Shown here: in pieces, positions 1 through 14,726 of the stretch
Layout: each line of letters opens with the position of its first letter
How positions within the stretch are numbered: position 1 is the stretch's first letter
From: Torreya grandis
Lineage: Eukaryota; Streptophyta; Pinopsida; Cupressales; Taxaceae
Reading direction: 5' to 3'
DNA: 64,000 bases
Assembly: GCA_037957365.1 (NCBI GenBank)
Contig: JARHVA010003262.1
Coordinates: 199,501 to 263,500 of the forward strand
Position numbers and translations under genes: made by a program
The notes under the pieces: generated by a model
The model's database searches: none
What the model saw: only the letters and a program-made list of their open reading frames with translations
What the model was told of the DNA's origin: nothing

Positions 1-420
1 ATAAGTTTCTACACAAGTGAAAGATGATCATTTTTATCTTTAAAATGTTTGCATATAATTTATTCAAATTAATCCCAATTGTTGATTGATGTAGGAGCTA
101 ATCCTTTGCACTGTTGAAGTTCTTTTCCTTTGAAATAAGTTGCCAACAACCTCATTGCTACATTTTCCTATGTCACATGATGTACTAAACAAATATTAGT
201 AATATTTTCAATATGTTATATAAGAGTTGTTAGATTTTATCCAATAAAATAAGGAAGAGCCTTGAGATAAAAAGTTATAATATCATCCCATTGATTGAGA
301 TTTAGAGGACTACCACCATTGAATGCAACAAAACCATATATTCTAGGAAAAACCATATGAGTCATAATATTTAAAATAATATTGAATTGAAAAGGAGGAT
401 TTTTTGAAATAACAAGGACA
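1..420 (-). pseudogene. F4 Ty3/gypsy gag, N-terminal part, truncated by window edge
   Basis: On the minus strand this stretch reads as the start of a gypsy capsid (gag) protein, the structural protein of the retrotransposon particle. The diagnostic block is FNGGSPLNLNQWDDI near 270-325, followed by ENVAMRLLATYFKGKEL and a SINNWD segment, the usual plant retrotrans_gag pattern of an RL..YFKG core and a W in the next helix. The same block begins the F2 gag at 63860-63900 (FNGGSALNLTQWDDI) and resembles F1 gag at about 26005. At least five in-frame stops occur, several explicable as CAA/CAG/TGG to stop. The 3' part of the gene lies left of the window. The open frame at 343-717 overlaps its leader and is not treated as a separate gene. 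Family assignment is good; exact boundaries are not. Confidence 0.7.
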
Positions 421-651
421 AAAAAGGGTGTAGGATTTGGATTTTACTAGGAAGATTTCTTCTTCATTGATGATTGGAAAGAAAGCTTGGATAAATCTAT
501 TTATTTTCCTTTTGTAGATGATATTGTGACAAATCTTGGTGGCATGAAAAGTATTTAAATATAAAAATGAAAATATGTAAATTAATAATATAATCATATA
601 CATAATAATTCGAAAGTGTGAATAAGTGGTCCCACTAGGTGTGCCAAAAAT
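421..651 (-). promoter_or_regulatory. F4 leader and probable primer-binding region
   Basis: This is the untranslated leader between the F4 LTR and gag, read on the minus strand. Directly after the LTR end (AACA at 652-655) comes TTTTTGGCACACCTAGTGGG (plus-strand 630-649). Similar TTGGCACGCC-type strings follow the LTR in some plant gypsy elements. It does not match the initiator-Met tRNA site (TGGTATCAGAGC) that best explains the copia and inserted elements here. The priming tRNA cannot be named from sequence alone. Confidence 0.4.
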
Positions 652-2518
652 TGTTATCGCTCTAGAGTGCACCATACTTGAAGATGTGCAAGCACACCTT
701 CTCTCAACTTGATACAATTTGAACTTATTGGAGTGTGGGTAAATATATGATGAGAAGAACCTATAGATAGGGCTAGTTTCATTAATATTTATCTATTAAG
801 TCTAACTACTGTGATTTCTCAGATGAAAAGGGAAAGGAGAAACTGAAGGGAAATCCTAATTAAAGGGGTGATGCATCTAAATTTTTTATATCCTCTAAAA
901 TATATTAAAATTAATGCATGCATATAAGCCAATAAAATTCCTATTTTTACCTTAAGCATATATATTTTATATGAAGGTTTGAAAGGATTTTGGATTACAA
1001 ATTTCTTTTACATCTTCAAATGACCTATAGAAGGTGAGATAGAAAGCAATAGGTGAGGAAGGGACCTACCAAAAGGAGATATAATCTCACTTATATGTTG
1101 ATTCACAATCAAATACTCTATTCTATAACAAAACTCATATGCAAAATAAAATCTTGTTTATTGATGTATGGTCTAGATTATAATTTCTTCTTCTACCCTA
1201 ATAATAATGAAAAAATGGCATGAAAAAGCCAATATATATGTCTCTAAACCGAATCCAAGGCCTAAGTGGCACTAAAAAGGGACAAGGGGTGGTCTTATTT
1301 GATTCATTTCAAGACAAATCCTTTTACAATGATTAAAGAAATCGTAAAAAGCCTTAACTCCATAAAATTGCATGAAGAACTTCAAGCTTTGGTGTAGGAA
1401 TATGGTGGTGGGCCCATGTTTGACAAGTAAAACTCTCTTTGCTTGAAAAATATACTCCAAAATACAAAGATTTAACTCCACTTAATTTGTTTGAAAGTTG
1501 AGTTGGAAAAAGAGAAAGTCCTCCTTTGCATTGAAACACGTCATGGGAATCCATTTGGTTTTGGCTTTGGTCATGGAAATTTTTTTGAAGTGATTACTTT
1601 AGACAATTTGTTTGAAACAATTCCTTTGGGAATTTTGGCTTGATGGCTTGTTGGGTAATGAATTGTTTCCTTCAAGAACTTTTCTTGAAGGACACTTGGG
1701 AAAGTGTCCATCAAAAAAGTTTTAAAGGACACTTGAGAAGGGGCACAAGGTACCTTCAAAACATTATGAAGGGTATTTCCAAACGAAATGTCCCTTCAAA
1801 TTTTTTTGAAGGGTGGGATATGCACAAAGAAACCTTTGGGAAAAATCTTGAAGGGTAACCTTAGATAAAATGATCAAAAGTGACCCTTCAGGAAAAATAT
1901 CGAAGGGCACTTGGACAAAATGTCCCTTTAGATAAAATTTGAAGGGAAATTTAGGAAAGACCAAGGAAAATTTTCCCTTTAGAAAAAATTTGAAGGGTCA
2001 CTTGGGAAAAAATTTCCCTTCAAATTTTTTTTGAAGGGTCACTTGGACAAAAAGTGCCCCTCAAGATTTTTATCAAAGGGTCACTTGGATAAAAAGTGGC
2101 CTTAAAAAAAAATATGAAGGGTCACTTGGGCAAAAATAAGGCAAGGAAAAGTGCATTCAAAAAATTTTGAATGGCACTTCGAAGGGAAGTGGCCCTTTAG
2201 AACTTTTTTGAAGGCCACTTTGGGGAAAAAGAAGATGAGAAAGGCTAAGATAAAATCCTAAAGTAAAATAACATCTTGAAGGAAAAAAAAAGGCGGGGGT
2301 GGTGGGGAAAGCAAAGAATAAGTGGGAAGATATTGAACCAAGAGAGGTCAAATGGAAAAGACAAATAAAAAAGAAAGTAACCAAAAACAAAAAATGAACA
2401 AAGGAGAAATGAAAAGAGCCAAAGGGAAAACACAAACTGGTCATGCAAAAAATGGTCAATAGGTTTCATATGCAACTAGAAGTCTTAGGAATTTTGGATG
2501 CATATCCAATCCTCAACA
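652..2518 (-). repeat. F4 LTR (5' LTR of a minus-strand gypsy element)
   Basis: The 1867-bp interval starts TGTTATCG and ends CTCAACA on the plus strand, so it has TGTT...AACA termini, read on the minus strand as TGTTGAG...CGATAACA. The gag and leader lie immediately inside its left end, as expected for a 5' LTR on the minus strand. The length is close to the F1 LTRs (1911-1918 bp) and the start TGTTGAG resembles F1 TGTTGAC. The interior carries the hairpin array described separately. The partner LTR is outside the window, so the boundaries rest on termini and context only. The outer flank is TGACT (2519-2523), the expected target duplication if the boundary is right. Confidence 0.5.
1570..2235. 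repeat. Degenerate array of hairpin-forming GAAGGG/CCCTTC units
   Basis: Units of roughly 35-50 bp repeat with a core GAAGGGTCACTTGG and a nearby CCCTTCAAA arm. Two clear inverted repeats are CCCTTCAAA ... TTTGAAGGG at 1792-1813 and at 2016-2038, with only a few T residues between the arms. Weaker versions lie near 1922-1944 and 1975-1996. Similar arrays sit inside all F2 LTR copies (about 41780-42300, 50960-51480, 52270-52830, 61420-61910). No coding potential is supported here, although short open frames cross the array in both directions. Confidence 0.75.
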
Positions 2519-3949
2519 TGACTTGATATGAATAATTATTTTTATTTTTCATATAAATTTACAAAATGGATTCTATATAGCATTTAGTTTTTTATACAAT
2601 TGTATTTTAATTAAATCTTATTTTGAAATGTATTATTACTGACTATATGCATTTTGAAAAAGCTTTGTGGATTATGTGTTCACCCAATTGGGTTTTTTGA
2701 TTTTGTAATTGAAAGATAGGTCATTGAATTTATTATTTTGCTATGTGCATGGTGTATATTCTTATTGGGTATTTCATCAACTTGTCTATAAAGGGTTTAA
2801 GGATTTATTTTTATTCATTGGAATATGTAACAATGGGACATTTGGCCAACCCTACACTTGAAATATATATATGCATATATATGTTTTTGTGTTTATTAGG
2901 TTATGCAAACTAGTATTTTATGTGGGTGTTGATACATATTTAATCGATTGATTATTTGTTTTGTCAGAAAGATGATATATTTTATATTGTAAAGGTTGTG
3001 TTTATATTCTAATGATGTTCACCTAGAATGTATTTCTAATGGGTTATTTTTTTAATGGGTCATGATATTTATTGTGTTAGCATGAAAAAATATTGATAAT
3101 CATTTGGGTTTTCTTAATATTAGATGACTATGTTTTAATATGAGTCATGGGTTCTTTGGAATAAGATTTTAATTTTGATTTCCTTAATAATTATTGATTG
3201 AGTTTTACATGTTTATATATGTTGGAGATTATAGAAAATGTTAAGGGTTTTTCTTAAGGTTTAAGGACTATGTTTTGTTATTCTATACAAATTATGGAAT
3301 CTATTGATGCTGAGTTGCATATTATTTTAACAGCTTCCTTAAATAGGGTATTAAACTAGATTCTTTGTTGCAAGGATTTCTAATGAGTTTTGTGTTATTT
3401 ATTTGGCTACATTTTATATATATAGCCATGGGTTTTTGAAACATATCTTTGACTGGGTTGTATATATAACATCAATTTGTTTACTTGAGCCTATTGTTTT
3501 GTGTGTGTGTGTGTGTTCTTTTAAAGAGAAAGTGTGGGAAATTTTTATTCAAAATAGTGGTGAAATGATACATCTATTAAGCCAAAAGGATGGCAAATAA
3601 AAATTTGAGTCATTAGTCTCAATGTAATATGAAGGAGACATTGTCTCGACCTGAACTAGATAAAAATCCCCAGATGTATAAAGGATTAAACAATATTATA
3701 GAAAATTAAAAGTAAAAGTAATGGCCTTCAAAGATTGATATGCATGTTTGATAGAGATCCCATTCGATCTATAGTCTTGCCCTTTTTATCTTTAATTTTT
3801 TTATTCTTTCCAAACCTCTCTTAGAAGCTACACACTGAATATTTATAATTTTGTATTTAGGTATTCTGTAAGAGAAAGATTTGTCATCAGATTTGGGTGC
3901 ATGTAGGGCACTATTTATTTATCTGATTTGGAATTCTTTGATTCATGAT
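2519..3949. other. AT-rich DNA without recognised gene
   Basis: I see no conserved coding block on either strand. It contains a short (GT)8 tract at 3501-3516. The open frame at 3403-3600 has no recognisable motif and crosses that GT tract. Confidence 0.6.
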
Positions 3950-5000
3950 CTCTCTTTGTTCCTCCTAGTATTGACCCAACCTATTTAGTTTCCATGATTT
4001 CATTTTCATTTTCTTGGTTTCCCTAAATAATGGGAGCATTATCCTCAATGTATATGGTCTAGTCACCAATTGTTTGCTCCTCTGACTCTATCCCAATCTA
4101 ACATTTTAGTTCTTGGTTAGCCTATACAACCTCCTCTTCCTCTTGTCCTAGAAAATACCACCATTTATAAGTGAGTTTTTTCCCTTTACTATTTTTTGGT
4201 AGATTTATTGCATGTGAACAAGAATCCTAGAGATGCCCAGTCATATTGTAAATGTGACATTATAAGGCCATATTCTCAAAATCTAGTGATTGAGTATGCT
4301 ATATTTTTCAAAATCTGGTAATCTTTTTTTAGGTAGACTTCTGATGAGATCTATTTCCTCACAAATATGTTCATATGTGCATAGACCTACTACCATTATC
4401 TTAATATATGTTTGATAAACCTACCTAAACTATCCCCTATTTTTTTGAATGCACTCATAAGATATATGGGTAGGTTAGGAAGTCATATGTAGATTGGTAT
4501 AATAGTGACTAAGTGTGTGTTCAAATCAAAGTATAGGATCCATGGAGTGATGTATAGACCTATTGTCCCCCAAAAACAAGGTACATCTAGAAAAAATCTC
4601 AAGTAATCCTCCTCATCAAAAAAGTGTACGTTGAAGAAACCCTTAGAGTAGAGGTAGTTTTCATAATTATTTGATCAAGTTGAATACACACACTAGAATA
4701 AGGCCTTTGTGGTTGGCCAAAAACCATTTAATATACATATCACTACATCATGTTCTAGAGTTTCTCTATATGTTATCACATCTACCTCTACTATCTCCAC
4801 CATGAGAACCACCTTTGCCTATTACACTATATAGGCATTAACTTGTGGACTGGGTTTCTAATGTGTTTTTACTTAATTTTTGTGTGTAGCATTATTAAAA
4901 GTCCCCTCTAGTATAGAAGTATTTGAAGCATACTTGTAAGATATAAATGGTTCCCTTCCATTTCCAATCACCCCACCTCTTAGCCTCATGGTTAAGGATA
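3950..5000 (-). pseudogene. DUF4283 / zinc-knuckle protein remnant (LINE ORF1-like)
   Basis: On the minus strand, with stops skipped, a consistent DUF4283 domain appears. In order: GREPFISYKYAS and LEGTFN (about 4900-4980), VICILNGFWPTTKAL (about 4700-4760), SKGFFNVHFFDEEDYLRFF (about 4600-4650), CFWGTIGLYITPW, then LPNLPIYLM with IGDSLGRFIK (about 4420-4500). A CCHC knuckle remnant follows at about 4195-4240, and then a basic/acidic tail. In plants this architecture is typical of the ORF1 nucleic-acid-binding protein of L1-type LINEs and of domesticated relatives. The knuckle reads C-x2-Y-x4-H-x4-C: its second Cys is now Tyr (TGC to TAC). Several stops and frameshifts make it a pseudogene. 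I find no endonuclease or LINE reverse transcriptase downstream (below 3950), so this is a fragment. The family call is strong, the ends are approximate. Confidence 0.72.
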
Positions 5001-8715
<3,715 letters not shown>

Positions 8716-8842
8716 GAACTACTAAGGAAATGGTGTGGTGACCTTTAGGCCACAAGGTGATTACAACATTGGCTGATAGCAACAAAAGATGCCTGTGAGG
8801 TCTTGAGTTTCAATCTATCCTTGTTTTATTCTCTTTTTTGAA
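8716..8842 (+). repeat. Possible tRNA-derived SINE fragment
   Basis: A short segment has a candidate A-box-like string (AGGCCACAAGG, about 8748-8758). About 50 bp later comes a B-box-like string (GAGTTTCAATCTATCC, near 8803-8818; compare GTTCGAATCC), followed by a T-rich tail. Spacing and order fit a tRNA-related SINE head. Both boxes are imperfect and no target duplication is obvious, so this is only a candidate. Confidence 0.25.
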
Positions 8843-10010
8843 ATAGTATTTTTTATTACATAACATAAATCTACATGTGTTGAATTGATTTATGGTTGCT
8901 ATCATAATTTACTTATCTAAAATCATGGTTTACTATGAGATTATATTAATAAAGTAACCTATACTTTAATGTAAACCTATTTTAACCTAAATGATAATAT
9001 AGTAAGTTAGAGTTATCCTTCCCGGTTAAACTGATCTTAAGAACTTAACCATCTTTAAACAAAACTAAAACCCAATGAGGAGAGGTATTTAACTAGGTTT
9101 AAGGACCTATAAATGGTCCTATGTGGAATAATTAGTGCCACACATAGTGTTTAAGTCATATCCATGTATGTGTACATTGATACACCTTGAACCCCATAAA
9201 CATCTATAAAGGTAACATGCTTCCCCATAACACCCTTTATATGTAGTTACCTCTAGATAATTACCTCAATTTGCCTCCTTTGATTCTAGTTTTTCATACT
9301 CAAGTGCACTAAACAATTATCACTTTGATTAGAAAGTGAGGTATTGGGTCCAACATGCATCCAAAAATGTACCCTGATGTATAATTCCAAAGAAAAACTG
9401 GGGTTGTTTCAGTGAGACTCAAGATGTCTTAGTTGCATATTCCATGCACACTATCATTGAAGATAACATGATTTCAATAATTAATATTACATGTATGATA
9501 CTTTATATGAATCACATCTATAGACTAGAACATTAAAACTTTTTATCACATGTTAAATGAATGGTTGTAAATATTATGCTTTTAGTTTTGTTGAGATCAA
9601 AGTTATTATATGGGTATGAAATTATGTTTGATAATTACATTGATGGAATTATTTCATTAAGAGTTGTTTATGATGATTTGATGACTTATATAGTGTAAAA
9701 TAAATTTTAAAATACTAAAATTCATATAAGAGTATTAATATCTCAAAATAAAAAGTGATTAATTGAATGAAGCATATAGTTGTTGTTTTGGAAAGAAAAT
9801 CATGTCTCCATTATAATATAAATAACATGGATTTGTTTACAAATTCATGGCTCCAAAAACCAAAGCATATTGATGAAGAGATATAAATAAAAACATGGGA
9901 TAAATTTTGAGAAATATAAAGGACATATTTCTAGACATATTGTTGAAGATGCAACCTATTAATTTGAAAAGAATTTTTGCAATTTCATTTCATGTTCCAT
10001 TTATCAGAGT
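8843..10010. other. AT-rich DNA without recognised gene
   Basis: No supported coding region. Nothing repeats in the window apart from a short resemblance of 9995-10010 to the sequence inside the copia 5' LTR (17480-17496). Confidence 0.5.
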
Positions 10011-10471
10011 TGTTAGTAGAATCCGGATAATGTGAATGCAATGGAGATGTGATCACATGAGATGAAGCAAGTGCACACCACATAGATGTTAAAGCAATTT
10101 GAAATAATACAAGAAGCTAAATTATACAAGACAAAATGGAAAAAAACCAAAATATGATTAACATGAGATGGCCAAAGTGAAAAATAAATATAGGAGAGCA
10201 CGTAAGTAACTCCTCCACAAAAGGTGGCCAAGGCACCCCAAGAATAGACTGTAACTCCTCCATGAAAGGTGGAGACAAGGTGCTAAGAATAGAGAAGTAA
10301 CTCCCATTAAGGGAGTTACTTATGACATTCTTATGACACCTATGACACATCTATGACACATATCTCCACATAAGCTAGACTATTCCACAAATGTAGGAAA
10401 ACCCCATGTAAGCACAAGAAATACAATTTCCCTAATTAAAAAATAGGGAAAAATAGAAACCTACACTAATA
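10011..10471 (-). repeat. Copia 3' LTR
   Basis: This 461-bp repeat is collinear with 17497-17955, including the string AGTAACTCCTCC and repeated TATGACAC segments. It lies after the RNase H end on the minus strand, hence the 3' LTR. A purine-rich tract (ATGGTGGGC on the minus strand, about 10472-10480) abuts it and is the likely polypurine tract. Open frames inside it (10013-10231, 10117-10350) are non-genic. Confidence 0.92.
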
Positions 10472-10689
10472 GCCCACCATAAGTGCATCTTAGGTGGGCA
10501 GTGTGGAAATATAAAATTGGTCCCAGCAACTAGGCCTGATGAGGTACCCATGTACAAATGTAATCTCCCATAAGATAGAGAAAATGAGAAAATCTATAGG
10601 AAAACACTCCCCCCCCAAAAAAAAAAGAGAGACATAAAAGAAGGAAGAGGCTAGTGGCCCCCCTGAAGATGATGCTACTATAGATGTAG

Positions 10690-11200
10690 ACCACAACCCA
10701 AGAAGAGCTTGTAGATGAATGAACTTGCTCTCAATGAAAGGTTTGGTGAAGATGTCTACAACTTGCTCTGAAGACTGGCAAAATATCAAGTCAATGACCT
10801 GACTATGAATAAACTCCTAAATGAAATGCATGTGAATCTCTATGTGCTTGGTCTACTGGGGCTAAACTAGATTCCTACAAATCTGAATGATACTCTAGTT
10901 GTCACAATAAATGATGGTGGGCTACTTGATAGGAATGCCAAACTCAAAAAGAATCCCTTGAATCCAAATAGCCTCAGTAGTTACATTAACAACTCCCCTG
11001 TACTCTACCACTATGGATGATATAGCAATAGAATTTTGCTTCTTGCTAGACCAACTGGTAGGACTAGAACCTAGAGAGAAACTATAACCATAAGTGGACT
11101 TGCGAGTCTTTGAATCACCAGCCCAATCTAAATTTGTATATCTAATCAAGTTAAACTCTATGCCAAATTTGTAATGAGTCTCATATCTCTGTGAACCTGG
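10690..11200 (-). pseudogene. Copia RNase H domain
   Basis: This is the C-terminal RNase H of the copia polyprotein, which removes the RNA strand during cDNA synthesis. On the minus strand: TNLDWAGDSKTRKSTYGY (the D..GD..tRKSt.Gy block), WSSKKQNSIAISSIVVEYR (the sSsAEaEY block), AIWIQGILFEF, then YCDN (about 10888-10912) and SEQVVDIFTKPF. Catalytic acidic positions in DWAGD, VEY and CDN remain. A stop follows CDN (CAG to TAG). Downstream pol-end sequence runs to about 10640 and includes a G7 tract. Confidence 0.9.
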
Positions 11201-12095
11201 TATGTAATTGAATATCCTCTTAGCTACTTTCTAATGTAGCTCATGAGGTTCTTACATGAATTTGGAGACAAGTCCCACTATATATGATATGTCAGGCTTG
11301 GTGTGAGTCAAGTAGATGAGACTACCAACACGTTGTTGATTTTGAGTAGCATCAACCAATGGTGAAGAACAATCAGCCTCAAGCTTGACTCTTGATAGAA
11401 AGGGAGTCAGAGATGGCTTGTAATTAGCAATGTGAAATTAAGCCAATAAGTCAAGAGCATACTTAGGCTATGTAAGAGAAATCCTTGAATCTAACTGTGA
11501 GATCTCGATGCCAAGGAAGTAATGCAACAAACCCAAGTTTGTCATGTCAAATCTATCCTGGAGAGATGCCTTCACTACTGCAATAGCTAATGAAGAACTC
11601 CCGGTGATCAAAAGGTCATCAACATATAGAACCAAAATCAAGAGTGAATCATCCTACCATAAGATGTAGACATTGGGATTAGAATGGCACCTAGTGAAAC
11701 CTGCTATCAAAAGCAAGGATTCCATCTTGGCATACCAAGCTTGAGGGGCCTGTTTGAGGCCATAGATAGATTTCCTAAGTCTTCATACTAAGGAATAATC
11801 CTAAACAAATCTTGGTGGCTGCTTCATGTAGATCTCCTCCTCTAGGTCTCTATGAAGAAAGGCACTCTTCACATCCATCTAATGCACACCCAACCATGTG
11901 CTGTGGCAATAGCCAAGGTGATTCAGATAGAAGTCATCTTTGTAATGGGTGTAAAGGTCTCTGAGTAGTTAATGCCTGCCACCTATGAGAAACCCTTGGT
12001 GACCAATCATGTCTTATACTTATCAACTGACCCATTTACTACAAACCTGGTCTGATATATCCATATACATCAAACCATCTTTCTTCCCTTAGGAA
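11200..12095 (-). pseudogene. Copia reverse transcriptase domain (RVT_2)
   Basis: The copia polymerase domain, which synthesises element cDNA in cytoplasmic particles, reads on the minus strand. Blocks in order: VTKGFSQVAGINYSETFTP, a degenerate VDVKTAFL-like segment, IYGLKQAPQAWYAKM, then VLYVDDLLITG with the catalytic YVDD intact (about 11613-11633), MTNLGLLHYFLGIEI, and a GSLIYLTHTKPDISY block. Several stops (for example in the block after TAHGW) disrupt it. Between RT and integrase lies PLWARQTLESAGTWVGDP (about 12260-12330), the linker commonly seen in plant copia elements. Confidence 0.93.
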
Positions 12096-12539
12096 GTGAA
12101 GTCAAATCCCAAGTGTGATTTTTGATTAAGAATATTCTTCCTCCATAGCACTATCCAACTCAGGTGCCCCCGATGCCTCTCAAAAAGTCTATGGATTTGA
12201 AACTGAAGCAAAGAAGGCATGTGGATCTCTATGAAAATCTCCCTAGTACGTCTCTCATCTATGGGATCTCCTACCCAAGTGCCAGCACTCTCAAGTGTCT
12301 GTCTAGCCCAAAGTGGCTCAAAAGTGGGAAATTTAGGTGCTAACTCCTCATCCTCTAATTGACTAGAGGTGGATGACTTTACATCACTATCCTCACTATC
12401 TAAACTCAAAGAAGAAGATGTCTCTGGCTCAAGAACCTATTATGGCTGATCTGAATCTGATGAGGAATCATCATGAAGAAGTAGATCTGATGAGGGAGAA
12501 GAAGTGCCAAGTGTTGAGTCTCTAGGACTCTCCTGAAAG

Positions 12540-13560
12540 TGGACACTTCTCTCAATGAATAACTCATGAGTGATAGGATCTAGAATATGATACCCCTTAA
12601 TACCATCTAGATATCCTACAAAGACGTAAGGCTTAGACTAACACTCCATAGCTTTGTGTTTATTCTTCAGAATGTGGGCCATGGTTGGGGATTTGAAAAC
12701 CCTAAGGTGCTCAACATCAGGTTTCCTTTTATGACAAGCTTCAAAGGGTGTTATCCCTTTCAAAGCTTTATGAAAAACCCTATTTTGAATGTAGCAAGCA
12801 CAATTGATGGCTTCAGCGTAGTACTGTGGTGCTAAGGATTTGGAGTGAATCATAGAGCTACCCATCTCTTTCAATAACCTATGTTTATGTTCTACAACCC
12901 CATTCTATGAAGGACTATAAGTGACTGTGTGCTACAAATCAATCCCCTCTGTGGTGCAAAACTACTCAAACCTGTTGCTGACATACTCCTCTCCATTATC
13001 AATTTGAAGAACCTTGATGGATTTCTCACTCTATTTCTCAACAAGAGCCTTGAAGTCTAGAAAATTTTCAAACACTTCAGACTTTTGTTTGAGAAAATAT
13101 ATCCAAGTGTACCTAGAGAAATCATCATTGAAAGTGAGGATGTACTTGGCCCTTATGAAAGATGGTTTGGGAAAGGGTCCCGATACATCACAATGGACTA
13201 ACTCCAAAGGTTGTGAAGCCCTCCAAGCTTTGCCTTTGTCAAATTTTGATTCAGGATGCTTCCCAAGGGAGCACCCCTCGTAAAGTTCTTTTTAGAATTG
13301 GACACAAGGCAAGCCAATGACCATGTCATTTTTGCAAAGTTGCTCAAGGTATCAGTAGTTAAGGTGGCCAAACTGCTCATGCCACAATTTGCTAACTCCA
13401 TTTGAACGAGTCAGCAATGTTGTTAGAGATGAATTTGGTGCAAAATTTGAGAAGGTGTATACCCTGGCTTGGTGATCTACCTTACCCACTGCCACTGTAG
13501 TATTGTTATGTAATTCCCTGATAGCCACTAAATCTAGTGAAAACTCAACTCTCATGCCCT
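12540..13560 (-). pseudogene. Copia integrase with GAG-pre-integrase region
   Basis: Integrase inserts the cDNA into the host chromosome. The minus strand shows the pre-integrase block LWHEQFGHLNY (about 13352-13400). The catalytic core follows: HCDVSGPF (about 13171-13200), IDNGEEYVSNRFE (about 12980-13010) and NGVVEHKHRLLKEM (about 12865-12905). The D, D and E positions are all present. Downstream are YYAEAINCACYIQNR and TPFEACHKRKPDVEHLRVF, standard copia integrase C-terminal blocks, and YVFVGYLDGIKGYHILDP. Frameshifts and stops between blocks make it non-functional. The open frame at 13198-13401 is out of frame with this reading. Confidence 0.93.
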
Positions 13561-13740
13561 AACCAATGTGAGTGATTTGATACACTGATAGGAGATTGGT
13601 TGAAAGAGAAGGAACACTTAGAACATTATTGAATGTTCCTCCTTCCATTTCAACTAACCCTATCCCTACAATAGAAACTAATGTGTCATCACCCAAACTA
13701 ATTAAAGTCATGCTACAATGCTCTAAAGATGAAAACTTAA

Positions 13741-14038
13741 CTAGTGAAGATCCATGTGGTGAGAAGCACCCAAATAAATGACCCATGATGTTGTATAAGC
13801 TATAGTAGCTACAAGGGCCTTGCCCTTTTCTTTCTCCTTACCCTTGCCTTTTGTCTTGGTAGAATCTTGGGTAGATGAATTCTTCTTGATGGACTCAAGA
13901 ACACCTATGTTGTTCTTCTCTAGAAAATGAGTTAGGTGATCTATTTGTTTCTTCATGCATTTATGTTCATCATGCCCTATATTTTTACAATAGGCAAACT
14001 TAACCTTCTCCTTCTTAGGTTTAGCATTGGAAGAGGAA
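13741..14038 (-). pseudogene. Copia gag C-terminus (zinc knuckle) and protease start
   Basis: The minus strand reads KEKVKFAYCKNIGHDEHKC, a CCHC nucleocapsid knuckle whose first Cys is now Phe. A lysine-rich tail follows, then WVIYLGASHHM (about 13748-13790), the aspartic-protease active-site block. The canonical copia motif is DSGASHHM, so the catalytic Asp has become Tyr. The upstream part of this gag lies on the other side of the inserted element at 14044-15314, and the break falls at the duplicated GTCTC. Confidence 0.85.
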
Positions 14039-14084
14039 GTCTCTGTAATATCCCCTTTCAGTAGGGAATATCTAAACACAAATA

Positions 14085-14096
14085 GCTCTGATAACA
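14085..14096 (-). promoter_or_regulatory. Second primer-binding-site copy in the insertion
   Basis: Minus-strand TGTTATCAGAGC matches the initiator-Met tRNA 3'-end complement at 11 of 12 positions. It follows an LTR-like end GGGACATTACA. Confidence 0.75.
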
Positions 14097-14160
14097 CTGT
14101 AATGTCCCTTACTTAGGGGCTCCTTTTTTCTCAAGCAAACTCCGATATCTAGCAATAAAA

Positions 14161-14172
14161 GCTCTGATACCA
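14161..14172 (-). promoter_or_regulatory. Primer-binding site of the insertion, perfect initiator-Met match
   Basis: Minus-strand TGGTATCAGAGC is a 12/12 match to the consensus plant initiator-Met tRNA primer-binding site. It lies one base after the LTR end GGGGATATTGCA. Confidence 0.9.
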
Positions 14173-14726
14173 CTGCAATATCCCCTTTAAATAGGAAATA
14201 TAGAAACACAAATAGTTTCGAACAAAGATACAATCTTGCAAAATAAATTCAAATAAACAATAAACCACAGTAAATCTCTTATCTGCCAATCAAATATCTT
14301 ATCCCTTGTTTAGATAATTACAATTAAAGTCTTCAGTCATACATATCAAAGAATATTACAATATGGTCTTAAACCCTGATCTTCTGTAAGTCTGGAAATG
14401 AAAATTGAATTTTGGAAGGTCTCGACCTTTCTGTGTTGACACATAGACACCGACGTCAGTTATACTGCCGTCGTCGATCAACTGGGTGTTGTTAACCTGC
14501 CGATGTCGATCATATGTCGACCGATGTCGGTCTCTTTGGATCTCTCCCTGCCGATGCCAGTCTCTATGCAAACCTATACGGATCGGTACGGGCTTCATAT
14601 AGCTACCAATAAAGTACACCCTATTGGTAGGACCCCTGATCTCAAGATATATGACTCTAATACAGAATATCTCTATTTGTATAATTTATTGAATCAAAAA
14701 CTAAATAAAGAAATACCTGAAATACT

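Noticed and set aside
343..717. 124-residue minus-strand open frame
   Set aside because: It overlaps the F4 LTR end and leader and is out of frame with the recognisable gag reading. No family motif.
2157..2475. Minus-strand frames rich in Phe/Leu near the F4 LTR start
   Set aside because: Hydrophobic composition comes from A-rich plus-strand DNA in the LTR. No membrane-protein family pattern.
10560..10630. G7 tract on the minus strand as the copia polypurine tract
   Set aside because: It lies about 140 bp inside the 3' LTR boundary fixed by both LTR copies. The purine run ATGGTGGGC at 10472-10480 fits better.
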